Made by a program: the position numbers and the translations under genes
Part shown: positions 23,106 through 34,326 of the stretch, in pieces
How the letters are laid out: each line of letters opens with the position of its first letter
Numbering within the stretch: position 1 is the first letter of the stretch
DNA from: Castanea sativa
Lineage: Eukaryota; Streptophyta; Magnoliopsida; Fagales; Fagaceae
Reading direction: 5' to 3'
DNA length: 64,000 bases
Assembly: GCF_040712315.1 (NCBI RefSeq)
Contig: NC_134023.1
Span: 15,075,442-15,139,441, forward strand
The notes under the pieces: generated by a model
What the model saw: the letters and a program-made list of their open reading frames with translations, nothing else
What the model was told of the DNA's origin: nothing
Database searches by the model: none

Positions 23106-23941
23106 TTAATTTTATTTACAACAAAGCATGTCTTGAGTGAGAGAGGTCATAGCGGTGAGTCCCATTAGTTTTTAGTTTTATCACGAGAATGCCACGAAGC
23201 CCATTTTTACTTTAAATGAAAATGTTAAAAAATTATTTTAATTTATGTTTTCATACCCACATTCTTTATCTTTTAGTTGAAAAGTAAGAACAAAAGTCAA
23301 CTGAAACAAGTTTTTGCTGGGTCACACAGAAAATAGGAAATGAAAACAAAATATGCCCCAAAAATGTGATGTTTAATGGAATTAATAGGGAAAATATGCT
23401 AGAACTTTTAAATGAACTATTTTTTAGAAACTTCGAGGTTTAAATGAAATATTTTGGAAGTATAAGGTTAAATTATGGAACATAAAACTTTAAGGTTTAA
23501 AAACTAATTTACCCATTATCTAATTTGTGAATCAGTAAATTGGCAACAACAATGTAACAGTGACTCAAGATGCTCAAGAATGGTTGGTAAAAGCATGGTC
23601 TCTCTTTCATAAAGTGAGAAATCTAGAAATAGTCGGGGCTTTGGCTTTAAGAAGAGTTTTGATATATTAAAAAGGCTTCCATCGTATTATTTTTTATGGA
23701 GATTGAAAGCAATATTGTATAGAGGCACATTTTTAGAGAAAAATTACTACCAAGGTTGGGAGCTTGAATGATATCATCAGTTTAAAGGCTAGTTTTGAGG
23801 AGTGTAGTTTTTAGTGAGTAAAAGGATAGATTGTAACTTAGCAATCCAAACTCTTTCAAAATGGAAAGTAATTGTAGGTTTTCTATAAGTCTGAATAAAT
23901 CTAATTTATCATGTGTTCTATTTTAGGTCTTGTTGTATGAT

Positions 23942-24165
23942 GCTACAGGCAGAGCTAGGGAGGGGCAAGCTGGGGGGGCCATGGCCTCCTTAATTTTTTC
24001 AAAAATTTGAATATTATTGCATAAAATTCACTTACCAAATTAAAGATAATCTTAAATTTAACCTATCAAGCCCCCTAGGATTTTGAGGAAAAAAAACATA
24101 ATCTAGCTTAATCACTCCTAGAACTAAATTTGACCTTCCTCAAAATTGAAATCTGGCTCAAAAAT
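23942..24165. mobile_element. Possible damaged CAGGGACGG-family hAT fragment
   Basis: CAGAGCTAGGGAGGGGCAAG with a following GGGGGGCC tract resembles the left end of the 3840 and 8086 elements. GAAATCTGGCTC near 24147-24160 resembles their right subterminal GAAATCCTGGCTCC. No target duplication is visible, so the limits are uncertain. Confidence 0.35.
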
Positions 24166-24413
24166 AAGCTCCAAAAAAATTAGCTAAAAATAATAGCATT
24201 TGGCCCATTCTTTTGCCCATAATCCCTCCAAATTTCCAAATACAAATACCAAATCTGGACTACTCTTCAATTATAGGGAAAAAAAAAATCTTTAATAAGC
24301 TAATTAGTTCAGAGAAAAAATAATAGCAAAAATTTAAGCAATTTAATTTTTATGGAAAGCTAACAAAAGAAAAATCTAATTTTGATTCTAATTGAATTTT
24401 CTTTAAGTTTTAG

Positions 24414-24418
<5 letters not shown>

Positions 24419-24470
<52 letters not shown>
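24419..24470. repeat. (TA)n microsatellite
   Basis: About 26 uninterrupted TA units. A short AAT repeat follows at about 24597-24617. Confidence 0.95.
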
Positions 24471-24471
<1 letters not shown>

Positions 24472-24762
24472 CCTAGTTAGTAATGGACCGTCCATAGTCA
24501 TGGTATTACATAAATAACTTATAAATTTGAATTATTTTTAGTTACACAAAAAAAAATGGTTCATAAATATAAAATCATTCAAACTCTTTCTTCGTCTAAT
24601 AATAATAATAATAATAGGTGAAGCTGAGAGAATTACGTACAAAAACCAAAAAGTCTAGAATAAATGAATCGTAAAACAAATGTGCTTCACAATAATTTAA
24701 AAAAAAAAAAAGAACAATTTATATTTTATACCTAATAATATCTTTACAAAATTTTTAATATA

Positions 24763-25325
24763 GAGTTAGATATATCATTAGGTTTTTTATGGTTTATTTA
24801 CATTGGACTCTTCATTTTTTACATTGAATTAACGCACTTGGCACAAAAATTAAAAAACTTAGATTAGATGAGGCACATGCTCACCCCTTCTATATTACTG
24901 TTTGTCAATATCGTACTTCGAGCCCCTGCATAGCCAATTCTAAAAATGTAAGTCATCTTTATGAGGAGGGAGGACACGTGTATTACGATATGGGCTCTCC
25001 AAATAAATATGGGTTTCTTAATGTGATACTTGTTACCATATACATGGTACTCTATTCTCTAGGTCTGGGGACAATTCCCTTGATTTTGAGCATAGAGCAC
25101 TTCCCAACAAGATATACAGCTGTGGGTGGAGGAGTAACAACATGTATCAATTGGGTATCAACCTTTTTGATTTGCGTGAACATAAGCACTTGTGTATGTT
25201 TAAACATTACTATATATTTACAATTATATTTAAACATAATCATATTATCTAATTAACTCCAAAATATTTTTTCTCTAACTCTAATGCTTAAAATTTGTTA
25301 TATATAATATAAAACACCATTATTC
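24763..25325 (+). pseudogene. Inositol-transporter-like (MFS sugar transporter) pseudo-exon, copy 1
   Basis: The frame from about 24978 reads YYDMGSPNKYGFLN, then LYSLGLGTIPLILSIEHFPTRY and VGGGVTTCINWVS. This matches the late transmembrane region of plant inositol transporters (normally GMGTVPWIVNSEIYPLRYRG followed by GG and NW). The conserved NSEIYP-type segment has drifted to LSIEHFP, and the rest of the gene is absent. The piece is duplicated with its flanks at 31145-31728, and copy 1 lacks about 20 bp after the NWVS region. I read it as a dead fragment of a membrane transporter. Confidence 0.6.
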
Positions 25326-25436
25326 AAAACTGTTAAATTCTAATCCAAAATCTAATTCTTTAAATATTGTTGCAATTTAATTCTTTAATTTTATGGATAA
25401 TGTGAATTTTCACTTGTTTTTATATTCGCTAAGTTT

Positions 25437-25545
25437 ATTAGCATAATGTTTGGTCTTCTTGCGGTACTAAGACTTGGGAAGAAAATGTTGTTGCTATTTT
25501 CATTGTCTCCATTATGATTGCAATGGTACTTTATAAGGATTAGAG
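25437..25545 (+). pseudogene. Possible upstream inositol-transporter pseudo-exon
   Basis: One frame reads LGKKMLLLFSLS, reminiscent of the IGRKKLLLISL loop of inositol/sugar transporters, which lies upstream of the segment found at 31357. It ends where the Harbinger element begins. The similarity is short and could be chance. Confidence 0.3.
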
Positions 25546-25797
25546 TTAGTGTGTGTTTGTTTCCACTTTTTGAGCCCGGTTATGAGCTTTTATGAAAAAT
25601 AAAAACTGTTAGCGTGTTTGGTAACACATAAAATTTGGCTTTAATGAAAAGCGTGTTCTCTGATCTGAAGTAAAAGCGCATAAATTTTATGGGTGGAGAA
25701 TGACCATAATTGAAAATGGGGATTGCACTTTTACGAAGCTATCCGTTGGACCACAGCTGTTTACCCAGTTGCCCTTGCTTTTCCCAATCTCAAATAC

Positions 25798-26417
25798 TAG
25801 GGGTGTGCAGCCAACCCGCCAACCCGCCAAAACCGACCCAACCCAACCCAACCCACCGAGTTGGGTCAGTTTTTAGGCCTTGGTGGGTTGGATTGGGTTA
25901 CAAAATTTGTTTTGATAGTGGGTCGGGTTGGGTTTGGGTCATAAAATTTCAAACCCGCCAAACCCAACCCGACTCACCCATATATTTAATATATATATAT
26001 ATATATATATATTTAATATTATATAATTAATAAATTTTTTAAAATAACCAGCTCTTCCTATCCTATATAAAAGCCAATTATTTCACATAAACTCTAGTAA
26101 ATTACTATTGTTGTTTAGTCATTAGTATTGTTTATTCATTTGTGCTGTTTGCCTTTAAGGAGTTACATTGATACTAATCTTTGAGTTTTTTTAATATATT
26201 TATATTTATATTTTTTTCTACTCAATTTAATAATAATAATAATAATAATAAAAATAAAAATTTGTCCAACTCATGGGTTCAACCCGACCAAACCCGACCC
26301 ATGTGGGTTGGGTTGGGTTGGACTTATGTGATGGGTTGAGTTAGGTTGAATTTTTTTTGACCTACCATGGTGGGTTGGGTCAAAAAATCCTCTCAACCCG
26401 ACCCATGCACACTCTTA
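25798..26417. mobile_element. hAT-type non-autonomous element nested in the Harbinger transposon
   Basis: Ends TAGGGGTGTGCA at the left and, in reverse complement, TAAGAGTGTGCA at the right, flanked by an exact 8-bp duplication TCAAATAC (25790-25797, 26418-26425). Subterminal GGGTTGGGTT/AACCCAACCC tracts are typical of this family. AT and AAT microsatellites occupy the centre. Confidence 0.88.
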
Positions 26418-26446
26418 TCAAATACCCTGATTTCCTTCTTGCTCTC

Positions 26447-26890
26447 TTTTCTCGCGCATTCCTCAGTCACAGAGCCTCTCATCTCTCATCTCTCTGCTAT
26501 GCACTCACCGTGGTAAGTCTATTCGTCTTCTTCTTCTTCTTTCTTCGTCTTCTTCCTTCTTCTTCTTCTTCTTCTTTCTTCATCTTCTTCAACGTTTATT
26601 TTTTTTTTTTAATTTTAATTTGTCTCCGATCTAAGAAATTTGTTGAAAATTTTGTGGAAAAATTGTAGGATCTGTGCTTCTTCTTCTCTCTCAAGACTCA
26701 TCACGCAAGCCTCTCTTCTCTCTGCTCTGCGCTCTCCGTTCGTGGTAAGTCTCTCTTCATCTTCTTCTTCTTCTTTCTTTGTCTTCTTCAATGCATGTTT
26801 CTGTATTTTTTTTTAATTTTAATTTATGTCTAATCTGATCTAAGAAATTTGTTGAAAAATTTGTGGAAAAATTTGTTGGGGTTGATTCTG
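26447..26890 (+). repeat. Duplicated leader with two splice donors and TTC tracts
   Basis: A block of CTCTCTGCT, CGTGGTAAGTCT, a (TTC)n tract and GAAATTTGTTGAAAA occurs twice (about 26447-26660 and 26680-26890). Both contain the donor-like GTGGTAAGTCT. This fits a duplicated 5' leader exon and intron start of the Harbinger genes downstream. Confidence 0.55.
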
Positions 26891-27439
26891 AAATATATGT
26901 TGAAAAATGTTCAGATATGTGCATGCTATAATTTGCTCTTGCTAATGATCTATTTGTTTTGTTTTGGGTACTAAAAAATTTGTTCTGTTCTTCCATTTGT
27001 TAAAAAATTTGTTTTGAAATATGGTTGTTCTGTTGAATTTGTTCTGTTTTGGGTATTTTACTTTTTGTTACGGGTTGGATTTTGGGCCTGTTGATTATGT
27101 GATCTTAGAAGTTAGAATTCTGTTCTGTTTTGGATTGGGTCTGTTTTTTTTTGGATTTTAGAAATGAATTACAATGACAGTAGGTAGGGTTTGTTCTGTT
27201 TTGGATTTTGGGTCTGTTGATTATGTGATCTTAATGAAATCACAATTGCTTCCAATATGTGTCATGCTCCAAACTCCAAAGTTCACACACCGATTTTGTA
27301 ATAGCAGAAACGAAGCTTTTAAAAATATATATATATATATATATATTTATTTGACCGATTTTGTCATACTCCAGATTTTTTTTTAAAATTTTTGTAAGGA
27401 ACATTATAAGATTCAATTTTCATATATATATATATATAT

Positions 27440-27602
27440 ATATTTGGTAACCATCTCTTTCCAATGGTTGAATGGTATCTCATTTATAGGGTTCGAATCC
27501 CCTTAAATGACCCTAAAAGGGAAAAACTGAGTGAGGAAGGGTGTGAATTTTTGGTAGAAAGTTCAGTGCCAGAAGACATTTCTATGGTCTGAATATTTGG
27601 TA
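27440..27602 (+). mobile_element. tRNA-derived SINE-like element
   Basis: TGGTTGAATGG fits an RNA polymerase III A box, and GGTTCGAATCC about 25 nt later is a perfect B box. Flanking copies of ATATTTGGTA at 27440-27449 and 27593-27602 could be a target duplication. No poly(A) tail and no full tRNA fold are seen, so this is not called as a tRNA. Confidence 0.45.
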
Positions 27603-27685
27603 GAAAGCTTAGTCAATTACATTAATTATCATCTCAATACAATAGTATTTGATACTTAATTTCTTATGGTTGCTTAACTCTATAG

Positions 27686-28696
27686 ATGGGTAAAAAGACC
27701 ACTTCCAACTCCGAGACAAAAAAGGCTAGAGCATTATGGGGAGAAGCAAGTTGGACAATTATTTTGTAACCTTTGTGTGGAACAAATTGAAGCCGGGAAA
27801 GAACAAAAGGTGATTGCTTTAATACCGAAGGTTGGAGCACATTGGTGACCATATTTTGTGAAATGACTGGTCAAAACTATGATAGGGACCAATTAAAAAG
27901 TAAGTGGGATGTATTAAAAGGTGATTGGAAAGCGTGGGAACAATTGATAAGTCATGACACAGGTTTAGGTTGGGATGCAGAGAAGGGAACGGTTCAAGCT
28001 AGTAAAGACTGGTGGGACCGTAAGTTGAAAGTGAGTTAAGTATTTTATTAATATGTAGTTTTAGTTAGAGATAGTTTTTTAATATTATTGTAATATGAGT
28101 AAAATGAAAATTACATTTTGTAAGAATTACCCAAAACTTCAAAATTTCAACTGAAAGGTCCACAAAATCTAAATCAACTTGATAGAATGTTTAAGGATGT
28201 TGCAGCAACTGGAGTAGCTGCATGGACCCCTTCTTCAAATGCACTCCCTCCAACAATGCCATCGGAGGGTGCTGGTGATTCTGATGGTAGCTCCGAATTT
28301 AAGGATAATCAATGTGACATGAGTTTAGACATTGATAGTTTGCAGCAGGGACATACTAGTCAATCACATAGTTTAGGACAAAAGTGAACTAGTGAATCAA
28401 TACACTCACAGAAGAAAAAGAAGAAGATAGGAGGAGCTGCAATGCTGGACGAGCGTATTAGTGAATTAATAAAAGTATGTCAGAATAAGTCTGCAGGTAC
28501 TTCTCGAGAGTGTCCAAGTTCAGTTGATAATGTCATGGAGATTGTGAGAGCAATTCCTGGAGTGGACAGTACGTTTGTGGTTGAAGCTTCAGTTGTCTTA
28601 ATGAAAAGGTCACGTAGGGAGATGTTCCTAACTTTCAAGGACCCAAAGTCACAGCTGCAATGGCTACAAGTCATGATTAGGAACCAAAAGAAGTGA
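27686..28696 (+). pseudogene. Myb/SANT-like DNA-binding protein of the Harbinger element
   Basis: Begins MGKKTTSNSETKKARALWGE. A frameshift follows, then GWSTLVTIFCEMTG, LKSKWDVLKGDWKAW, GLGWDAEKGTV and WWDRKLK, matching the plant Myb/SANT-like (L10-interacting MYB type) domain. After a donor (AAA/GTGAGT at about 28031) the next part has FKDVAATG and DSDGSSEFKDNQ, an in-frame TGA at 28385-28387, a KKKKKIGGAA basic stretch, and a C-terminus IPGVDSTFVVEASVVLMKRS. In autonomous elements this protein works with the transposase to bind element ends. Stops and frameshifts inactivate this copy. Confidence 0.75.
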
Positions 28697-28992
28697 CCAA
28701 CTTTATGTGGCACTTTGTATTAGCTTAGGACTAATATTAACTTTATGTTGTATTAGCTTAGGGCTAATATTAGTTTTATGTTGTATTAACTTTAAACTAA
28801 GTTATGTGATATTTAGTATTAGCTTTGGACTAATATATATGTAATGTGAACACATTTGAAATTTTCATTTAAATGTTATTGTTGCCTTTTGTTACTTTGT
28901 TGATGTTGATTATTATGTTGATTTATATTAAAGTAGCATTAGCAATGGTTGATTATTTGTTACTTTGTTGTATAGACTAAACCAATATAGAT

Positions 28993-30479
28993 GATTATAA
29001 TGGTACTCATGAGAGTGGCTATATGGATATGTTAATGGATGGGGATTACAGAAATTACTGTGATGATCTTGATGGTGGTGACTTGAATGATGACAATTAT
29101 AACAATGTTGACAATGATAATGATGGTGATAACAATGATGATGATGATGATGATGATGATAGTGACAGTGATTCTGATGATGATGATAGTAACGATGATT
29201 CTGATAAGGAGTTTTACCAGCTTGTGGCAGTTACATGTGAAGCAGTTGTGACATATTTCAATAAGTACATTAACAAGACTCCTTGTTATGATTTTGAACA
29301 AACAGGGTGGGCTTGGGTGAGACGTTGTATGGAAGGTAATGAGAAATTGTGTTACAACATGTTCAAAATGAAAAATGAGGTGTTTCATAATTTGTGTCAA
29401 GTTTTACAACATGACTATGGACTTCAACATTCAAGAAATATAAGGTTAGAAGAGTCAGTGGCAATGTGTTTAATGATACTTGGTCATGGAACATGTAATC
29501 GAATGGTTCAAGAAATATTTCAGCATTCGGGTGAAACCATTAGTAGACATTTTGAAAAGATGGTAACTTTTTTGGGTGCTCGCTTTGCAGCTGCATATGT
29601 AAAGCCTTCGGATCCAACTTTTAGTGAAGTTCCAGCCCAATTACAAGGCCATCCACTTTATTGGCCACATTTCCAAGTATGTGTACTATTGCATATTTGA
29701 ATAAGTGCTATTGTCTATAAGATAATACAATGCATGTGGAACTAAAAACTATTAATGTTTTTATTAGGATTGTATCGGTACGATTGATGGCACACATGTG
29801 ATAGCGGTTGTATCTACTGATAAGTCCATTCCATACTTTGGAAGAAAGGGATATCCAACCCAAAATGTAATGGCTACATGTGACTTTGATATGTTATTCA
29901 CATTTTTTTTACCTGGATGGGAAGGTGCAGCACACGACACCTCCATTTTTCTTGATACTATTCGTAAACAAAGTAACAACTTTTCACACCCACCACCAGG
30001 TTTGTAATTGGTTAATCAATTGTTCATTATAATGACATATTGTGTGTGTGTGTGTGTGTTAATATAATTGATTTTTTTTTCTAGGGAAATATTATGTAGT
30101 TGATTCTAGATACCCAATGATGAAAGGCTACTTGGCACCATACAAAGGGATAGCTTACCATCTTCAGGAATTTCGAAGGAGAGGTGGAAACCCTAGAAGT
30201 AGACATGAAAAATTTAATCATGCTCACTCATCTCTTTGATGTGTGATTGAACGCACTTTTGGTATGTGGAAGAATAAATGGAGAATTATTAGAAACATGT
30301 TATCTTTTCCATTCCATATCCAAATATTTATTGTATCTACTACTATAGCTCTTCATAATTTTGTTAGACTAAATGGTAGGGCTGATAGGGGCTTCATACA
30401 CGTCAATCGAGATTCAATTTCTAGAAGAGAACATAATAGTGAAGTAGTAGCAGTTATGAGCAGAACTCAAGAACTTTAA
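28993..30479 (+). pseudogene. PIF/Harbinger DDE transposase (HARBI1-like)
   Basis: Three exons. Exon 1 (ATG at 29023, frame open from 28993) ends FQ/GTATGT at 29676; it has an Asp-rich N-terminal stretch and then FHNLCQVLQHDYGL and MILGHGTCNRMVQE, the helix-turn-helix region. Exon 2 is 29768-29999, with GTIDGTHV (first Asp) and GAAHDTSIF (second Asp). Exon 3 is 30085-30479, with VVDSRYPMMKGYLAPY, IERTFGMWKNKWRI (catalytic Glu) and ALHNFVR. All three catalytic residues are present. One TGA at 30237-30239, just before the ERTFG block, sits where an Arg is usual, consistent with a CGA-to-TGA change. Confidence 0.85.
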
Positions 30480-30837
30480 CAGACCCTGCGATGGTGGTTC
30501 TTCGTGATTCCCTTGCTAGTTCCATTTGGGGGGATAATAATTAGTAGTTTTATTTATTTATTTATTTTATAATATCATGTAGTACAATTTATTAAACTTG
30601 GGTTATTGGTATGTATTTTATCATCTTTTTACATTTTTATGTAGTACAATTTAATTTGGATTATTGGTGTGTATTTTATCATCTTTTTACATTTTCATTT
30701 TGTGCTTTGTGATGATAAAAAAATATATTATAATATATATATGTTATAATATATATATGTTATAATATATATTAAAATATATATTATAATATAGATTTAA
30801 TATATATTATTGGTATTAAAATAATACCAATAATATA

Positions 30838-30878
<41 letters not shown>

Positions 30879-30880
30879 TA
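30838..30880. repeat. (TTA)n microsatellite
   Basis: About 13 TTA/ATT units within the 3' part of the Harbinger element, following an irregular AT-rich palindromic stretch at 30720-30835. Confidence 0.9.
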
Positions 30881-31144
30881 GTTTTTTTAGTAAGTATATG
30901 AAGTAGTTAATTTAAATATGAAATAAACTCCCTTATATATAGACATTGTCATTTTTAGTAATTTACTCCTCAAACTGCCACTTTTATAAGTGCTAGCTAA
31001 ACATTCAGCTTTTTCAAAAAGCACTTTTTAACAGCTTTTACCAAACACTCAGCTTTTTCAAAAAAACACTTTTTCATACTACAATTTTTGAAAACTCCAC
31101 TTTTTCAAAAAACCCAGTTTCAAAAAGCTGAAACAAACTCACCC

Positions 31145-31728
31145 TTAGATACATCATTAGGTTTTTTATGGTTTATTTACATTGGACTCTTCGTTTTCTA
31201 CACTGAATTAACGCACTTGACACAAAAATTAAAAAACTTAGATTAGATGGGACACATGTTGACCCCTTCTATATTACTGTTTGTCAATATTGTACTCCGG
31301 GCCCCTACATAGCCAATTATAAAAATGCAAGTCATTTTTATGAGGAGGGAGGACACGTGTATTACGATATGGGCTGTCTAAATAAATATGAGTTTCTTAA
31401 TGTGATACTTGTTAGCATATACATGGTACTCTATTCTCTAGGTCTGGGGACAATTCCCTGGATCTTGAGCATAGAGCACTACCCAACAAGATATACAACT
31501 GTGGGTGGAGGAGTAACAACATGTATCAATTGGGGACCAGCCTTCTTGATTCGCGTGATTCCCAAAAAAGTTGGTAACAAACATAAGCATTTGTATATGT
31601 TTAAACATTATTATATATTTACGTTTATATCTAAACATAATCATATTATCTAATTAACTCCAAAATATTTTTTCTCTAACTCTAATGCTTAAAATTTGTT
31701 ATATATAATATAAAACACCATTATTCAT
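31145..31728 (+). pseudogene. Inositol-transporter-like pseudo-exon, copy 2
   Basis: The frame from 31357 reads YYDMGCLNKYEFLN, LYSLGLGTIPWILSIEHYPTRY and VGGGVTTCINWG, then IRVIPKKVGNK. It aligns with 24763-25325 along its whole length and keeps the PWI of the family motif that copy 1 has lost. It begins at the right edge of the Harbinger transposon, so the transposon separates it from any upstream exon. Confidence 0.6.
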
Positions 31729-32895
31729 TTATATATTATAGTTTACCTTCATTTTTGTATCTTATCCTTTATGTGCAATTTTATTCTCCAAACATCTACT
31801 TAGCATATTCACATAATGAAAGTATTTTCCATGTAGATGGAGGAAATATAAGGCAAAACTTAGGGTGTCTCAACCTGTTTGGATTTTTGAACATCATATG
31901 TTTGTATATATGTTAGTATATTCACCTAGCTTGAAAACCTTTCGATGGATTCTAAGCATTGAGAATTTTTTTTTGAGGTTAAGTACTATTCCCGTAACAA
32001 ATTTTGATTCTAAATTTTCCTTGTTTCTCATACGAAAGATAAAAAAAATTTAAGGAGCAAAGTTGGAAAAAATTAATTTAGAGTTGATTTTATATTTAGA
32101 CATATGTTAAAACACAAATATAACAATTAAATGTCAAACATAACTATAAGTTCTACAATAGAATGAATTAACACCTTAATTCAATTCTACTAACTTTATT
32201 TCAAAAAAAAAAAAACATTATTAACATTTATAATTATAAGATATCAAATTGAATAGCAAAATTTTTAGAAAAGAATTTGAGATTAAGGATTTTTGTTCAG
32301 ATTTGACATTGCTTAGAGAAAAAATGAAGTCCACATAGACTAACGTCGCATGGCCTAATTTAGCCAAAATGATGTTAACTAATATTTAAAAACTAAGAAT
32401 TATTCTCCAACTAAAAATCTATATAAAAACAACAACAAAGCTTTAGTCCCAATTTTTGGGATCGACTATAGATCCTAAACATATTAGTTAGAGTCAACCA
32501 TATACATTATTTTCCTCCATTTTGTTTGAAGTAATACTCTTTGTTACTTTCTTAACCAATAAGAAAGATATAATTTAGGTTGTATAGTTTAATTTAGGTA
32601 AAACTCAATTATTTTAGTCTTAAGAAATTCAAATTTTCACTGAAACTAAAATTATATAATTTCTATTAAAACAAGAATATAATTTCATATTTATTTTAAT
32701 TATTTAATCATATACCATAATTATATAATTTAATATAATAAAACTTGCAAACTAGGAACTATCTCTACTAAATGTCTTCATTATATTATGATAGCTTATT
32801 TAGTTTCAAGTGAATCACTAATTATTATGATAATTTTGATCATATTTGAAAAATATATACTTATTGCGCATAATCAATTTTTTATTAATCCATGC

Positions 32896-32898
<3 letters not shown>

Positions 32899-32946
<48 letters not shown>
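32899..32946. repeat. (AAT)n microsatellite expanded in copy 1
   Basis: About 16 units here, against about 6-7 at the matching place in copy 2 (45829-45848). Confidence 0.9.
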
Positions 32947-32948
<2 letters not shown>

Positions 32949-33862
32949 GAAAAGAAGTTATAATTCTAAAATTAGTAGCTTTCAGCACACTCAAATCTGC
33001 CACGGATTTTTAGTTATAATAGTCAATCCAAAGGTATATTCCTTAATAACTCTTTTTTCAAATTTATCTAAAACTTAGGGGAAAAAATCCTTTGAAATTT
33101 ATGACACTAAGAAAGATGAATGAATGAAAAATAAAAGAGAACATAGAAGAAGAAAGAAGAGAAAATAAATTGCATCTGTTTGAATTTTTAAAAAATGGTA
33201 TAAGAGATGAGGCAGTGGCAACTTCAGGAACTTTTTTGAGGGTGTTCATTAAGAATTTAAATTATACAAAATCTATTAAAAAGATAACTTCATATTTTGA
33301 AAAAAAACACACACACGCAAACACATATAAGTCTTACAATTTCTTTTGACGAATTTTCTTATTTTGAAATCTTTACATGATAGTCTCATTATCAATGTTG
33401 CAAGCTATATCTTTTCAAAGGTTTAGTTAAATAAAGTTTTCTTAGACTTTTTATTTTTATTTCTAAGGACTTAATATATTGTTAAGGGAACCAAAGTTTA
33501 AGGTCAAAGTTTGGTTACAAACTTATTTGTAACTTAAGACTACAATTCTCACTAAACAAATTAACATTGTTACAAATTTTGAAAATCTAACAACTGAATT
33601 GCATGTTTTCTATGTTCTTAAAATACGTGTCAAATTTCATGTCAATCGGACGTTATTTACTATTTGATCCTTAAACTTATTTTTATGTATAATTTTAAAC
33701 TACAAAAATTTAAAATTTAAACTCTTGATTAATGACATAGTTATTGATATTTTCTCTTGAAATTTTGCAAGTATAGAAGATATAATATGAATATGTAATT
33801 AAATGGTGGATTTGTTAAAATTCACATTCAATAAAAAAATATTAATTGGAGTTGTATTCTTA

Positions 33863-34102
33863 GGTGCGGTTTGGATTCAGGGTTTTGGGCGTCTGCGTTT
33901 TGCGTATTCAGTTTTTTTTTAGCCGTGAATGTTGACTTTCTGCGTGAACAGTGCATCTGTGCACTGTTCATAGGACCCACAAATATCAATTTTCAGTAAT
34001 TTTTTCATTAAAAATGGGTCCCACGGTACTATTCACACATTTAAAAATTATTTTGCTACAATGTTTTCAGTTTTCAATTTTCAGCTGTATCCAAACAGAC
34101 CT
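33863..34102. mobile_element. Tourist-like (PIF/Harbinger) MITE, 240 bp
   Basis: Left GGTGCGGTTTGGATTC; right in reverse complement AGGTCTGTTTGGATAC; TTA duplication at 33860-33862 and 34103-34105. The other segmental copy has the unoccupied site (GTCTTAGTTTACAATC near 46770). Internal palindromic words such as CTGCGTGAACAGTGC and CTGTTCATAGGACCC also occur in the related MITE at 57310. Confidence 0.88.
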
Positions 34103-34147
34103 TTAGTCTACAACCAAGCTTGTTGCCAAATTTTATCTAAAGTTTAA

Positions 34148-34326
34148 GAGAGATGTTACGTCCACAATATTTTTACAACATTTTCACAACAAATCATAGG
34201 TGGTTAGTTGTTATTGGTTCAAATTTGAACCTAACAATAAGATTACTTTTTTGCTTTGTAATAACAACCAGTAACAACCTACCACTTAATATTTGTTATA
34301 AAAATATTGTGGATATATCATTTTTC
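34148..34326. mobile_element. Mutator-like MITE, 179 bp
   Basis: Inverted ends of about 33 bp, sharing TCCACAATATTTTTA (ends GAGAGATGTTACG and, in reverse complement, GAAAAATGATATA). The 9-bp duplication AAAGTTTAA at 34139-34147 and 34327-34335 is exact. The unoccupied site is seen in copy 2 near 46808 (CTAAAGTTTATTTATG). Relatives occur at about 8940 and 10575. Confidence 0.88.

Larger units (their letters stand above)
25549..31144 (+). mobile_element. PIF/Harbinger transposon, 5.6 kb, two-gene type
   Basis: Left end GTGTGTGTTTGTTTCCACTT; right end in reverse complement GGGTGAGTTTGTTTCAGCTT. TTA target duplications lie at 25546-25548 and 31145-31147. On the + strand the interior carries a Myb/SANT-like gene (27686-28696) and a DDE transposase gene (28993-30479), the two proteins expected of a PIF/Harbinger element. 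A hAT element (25798-26417), a SINE-like piece and AT-rich microsatellites have since been added. The element sits in an inositol-transporter-like pseudogene. Internal stop codons in both genes make it inactive. Confidence 0.88.

Noticed and set aside
27441..27500. Possible tRNA gene from A and B box words
   Set aside because: No acceptor or anticodon stem can be paired; reported as SINE-like instead.
29032..29400. Ile/Val-rich minus-strand frame
   Set aside because: Antisense shadow of the Asp-rich transposase N-terminus.
32788..33078. Poly-Ile / poly-Tyr frames
   Set aside because: Translation of the AAT microsatellite.
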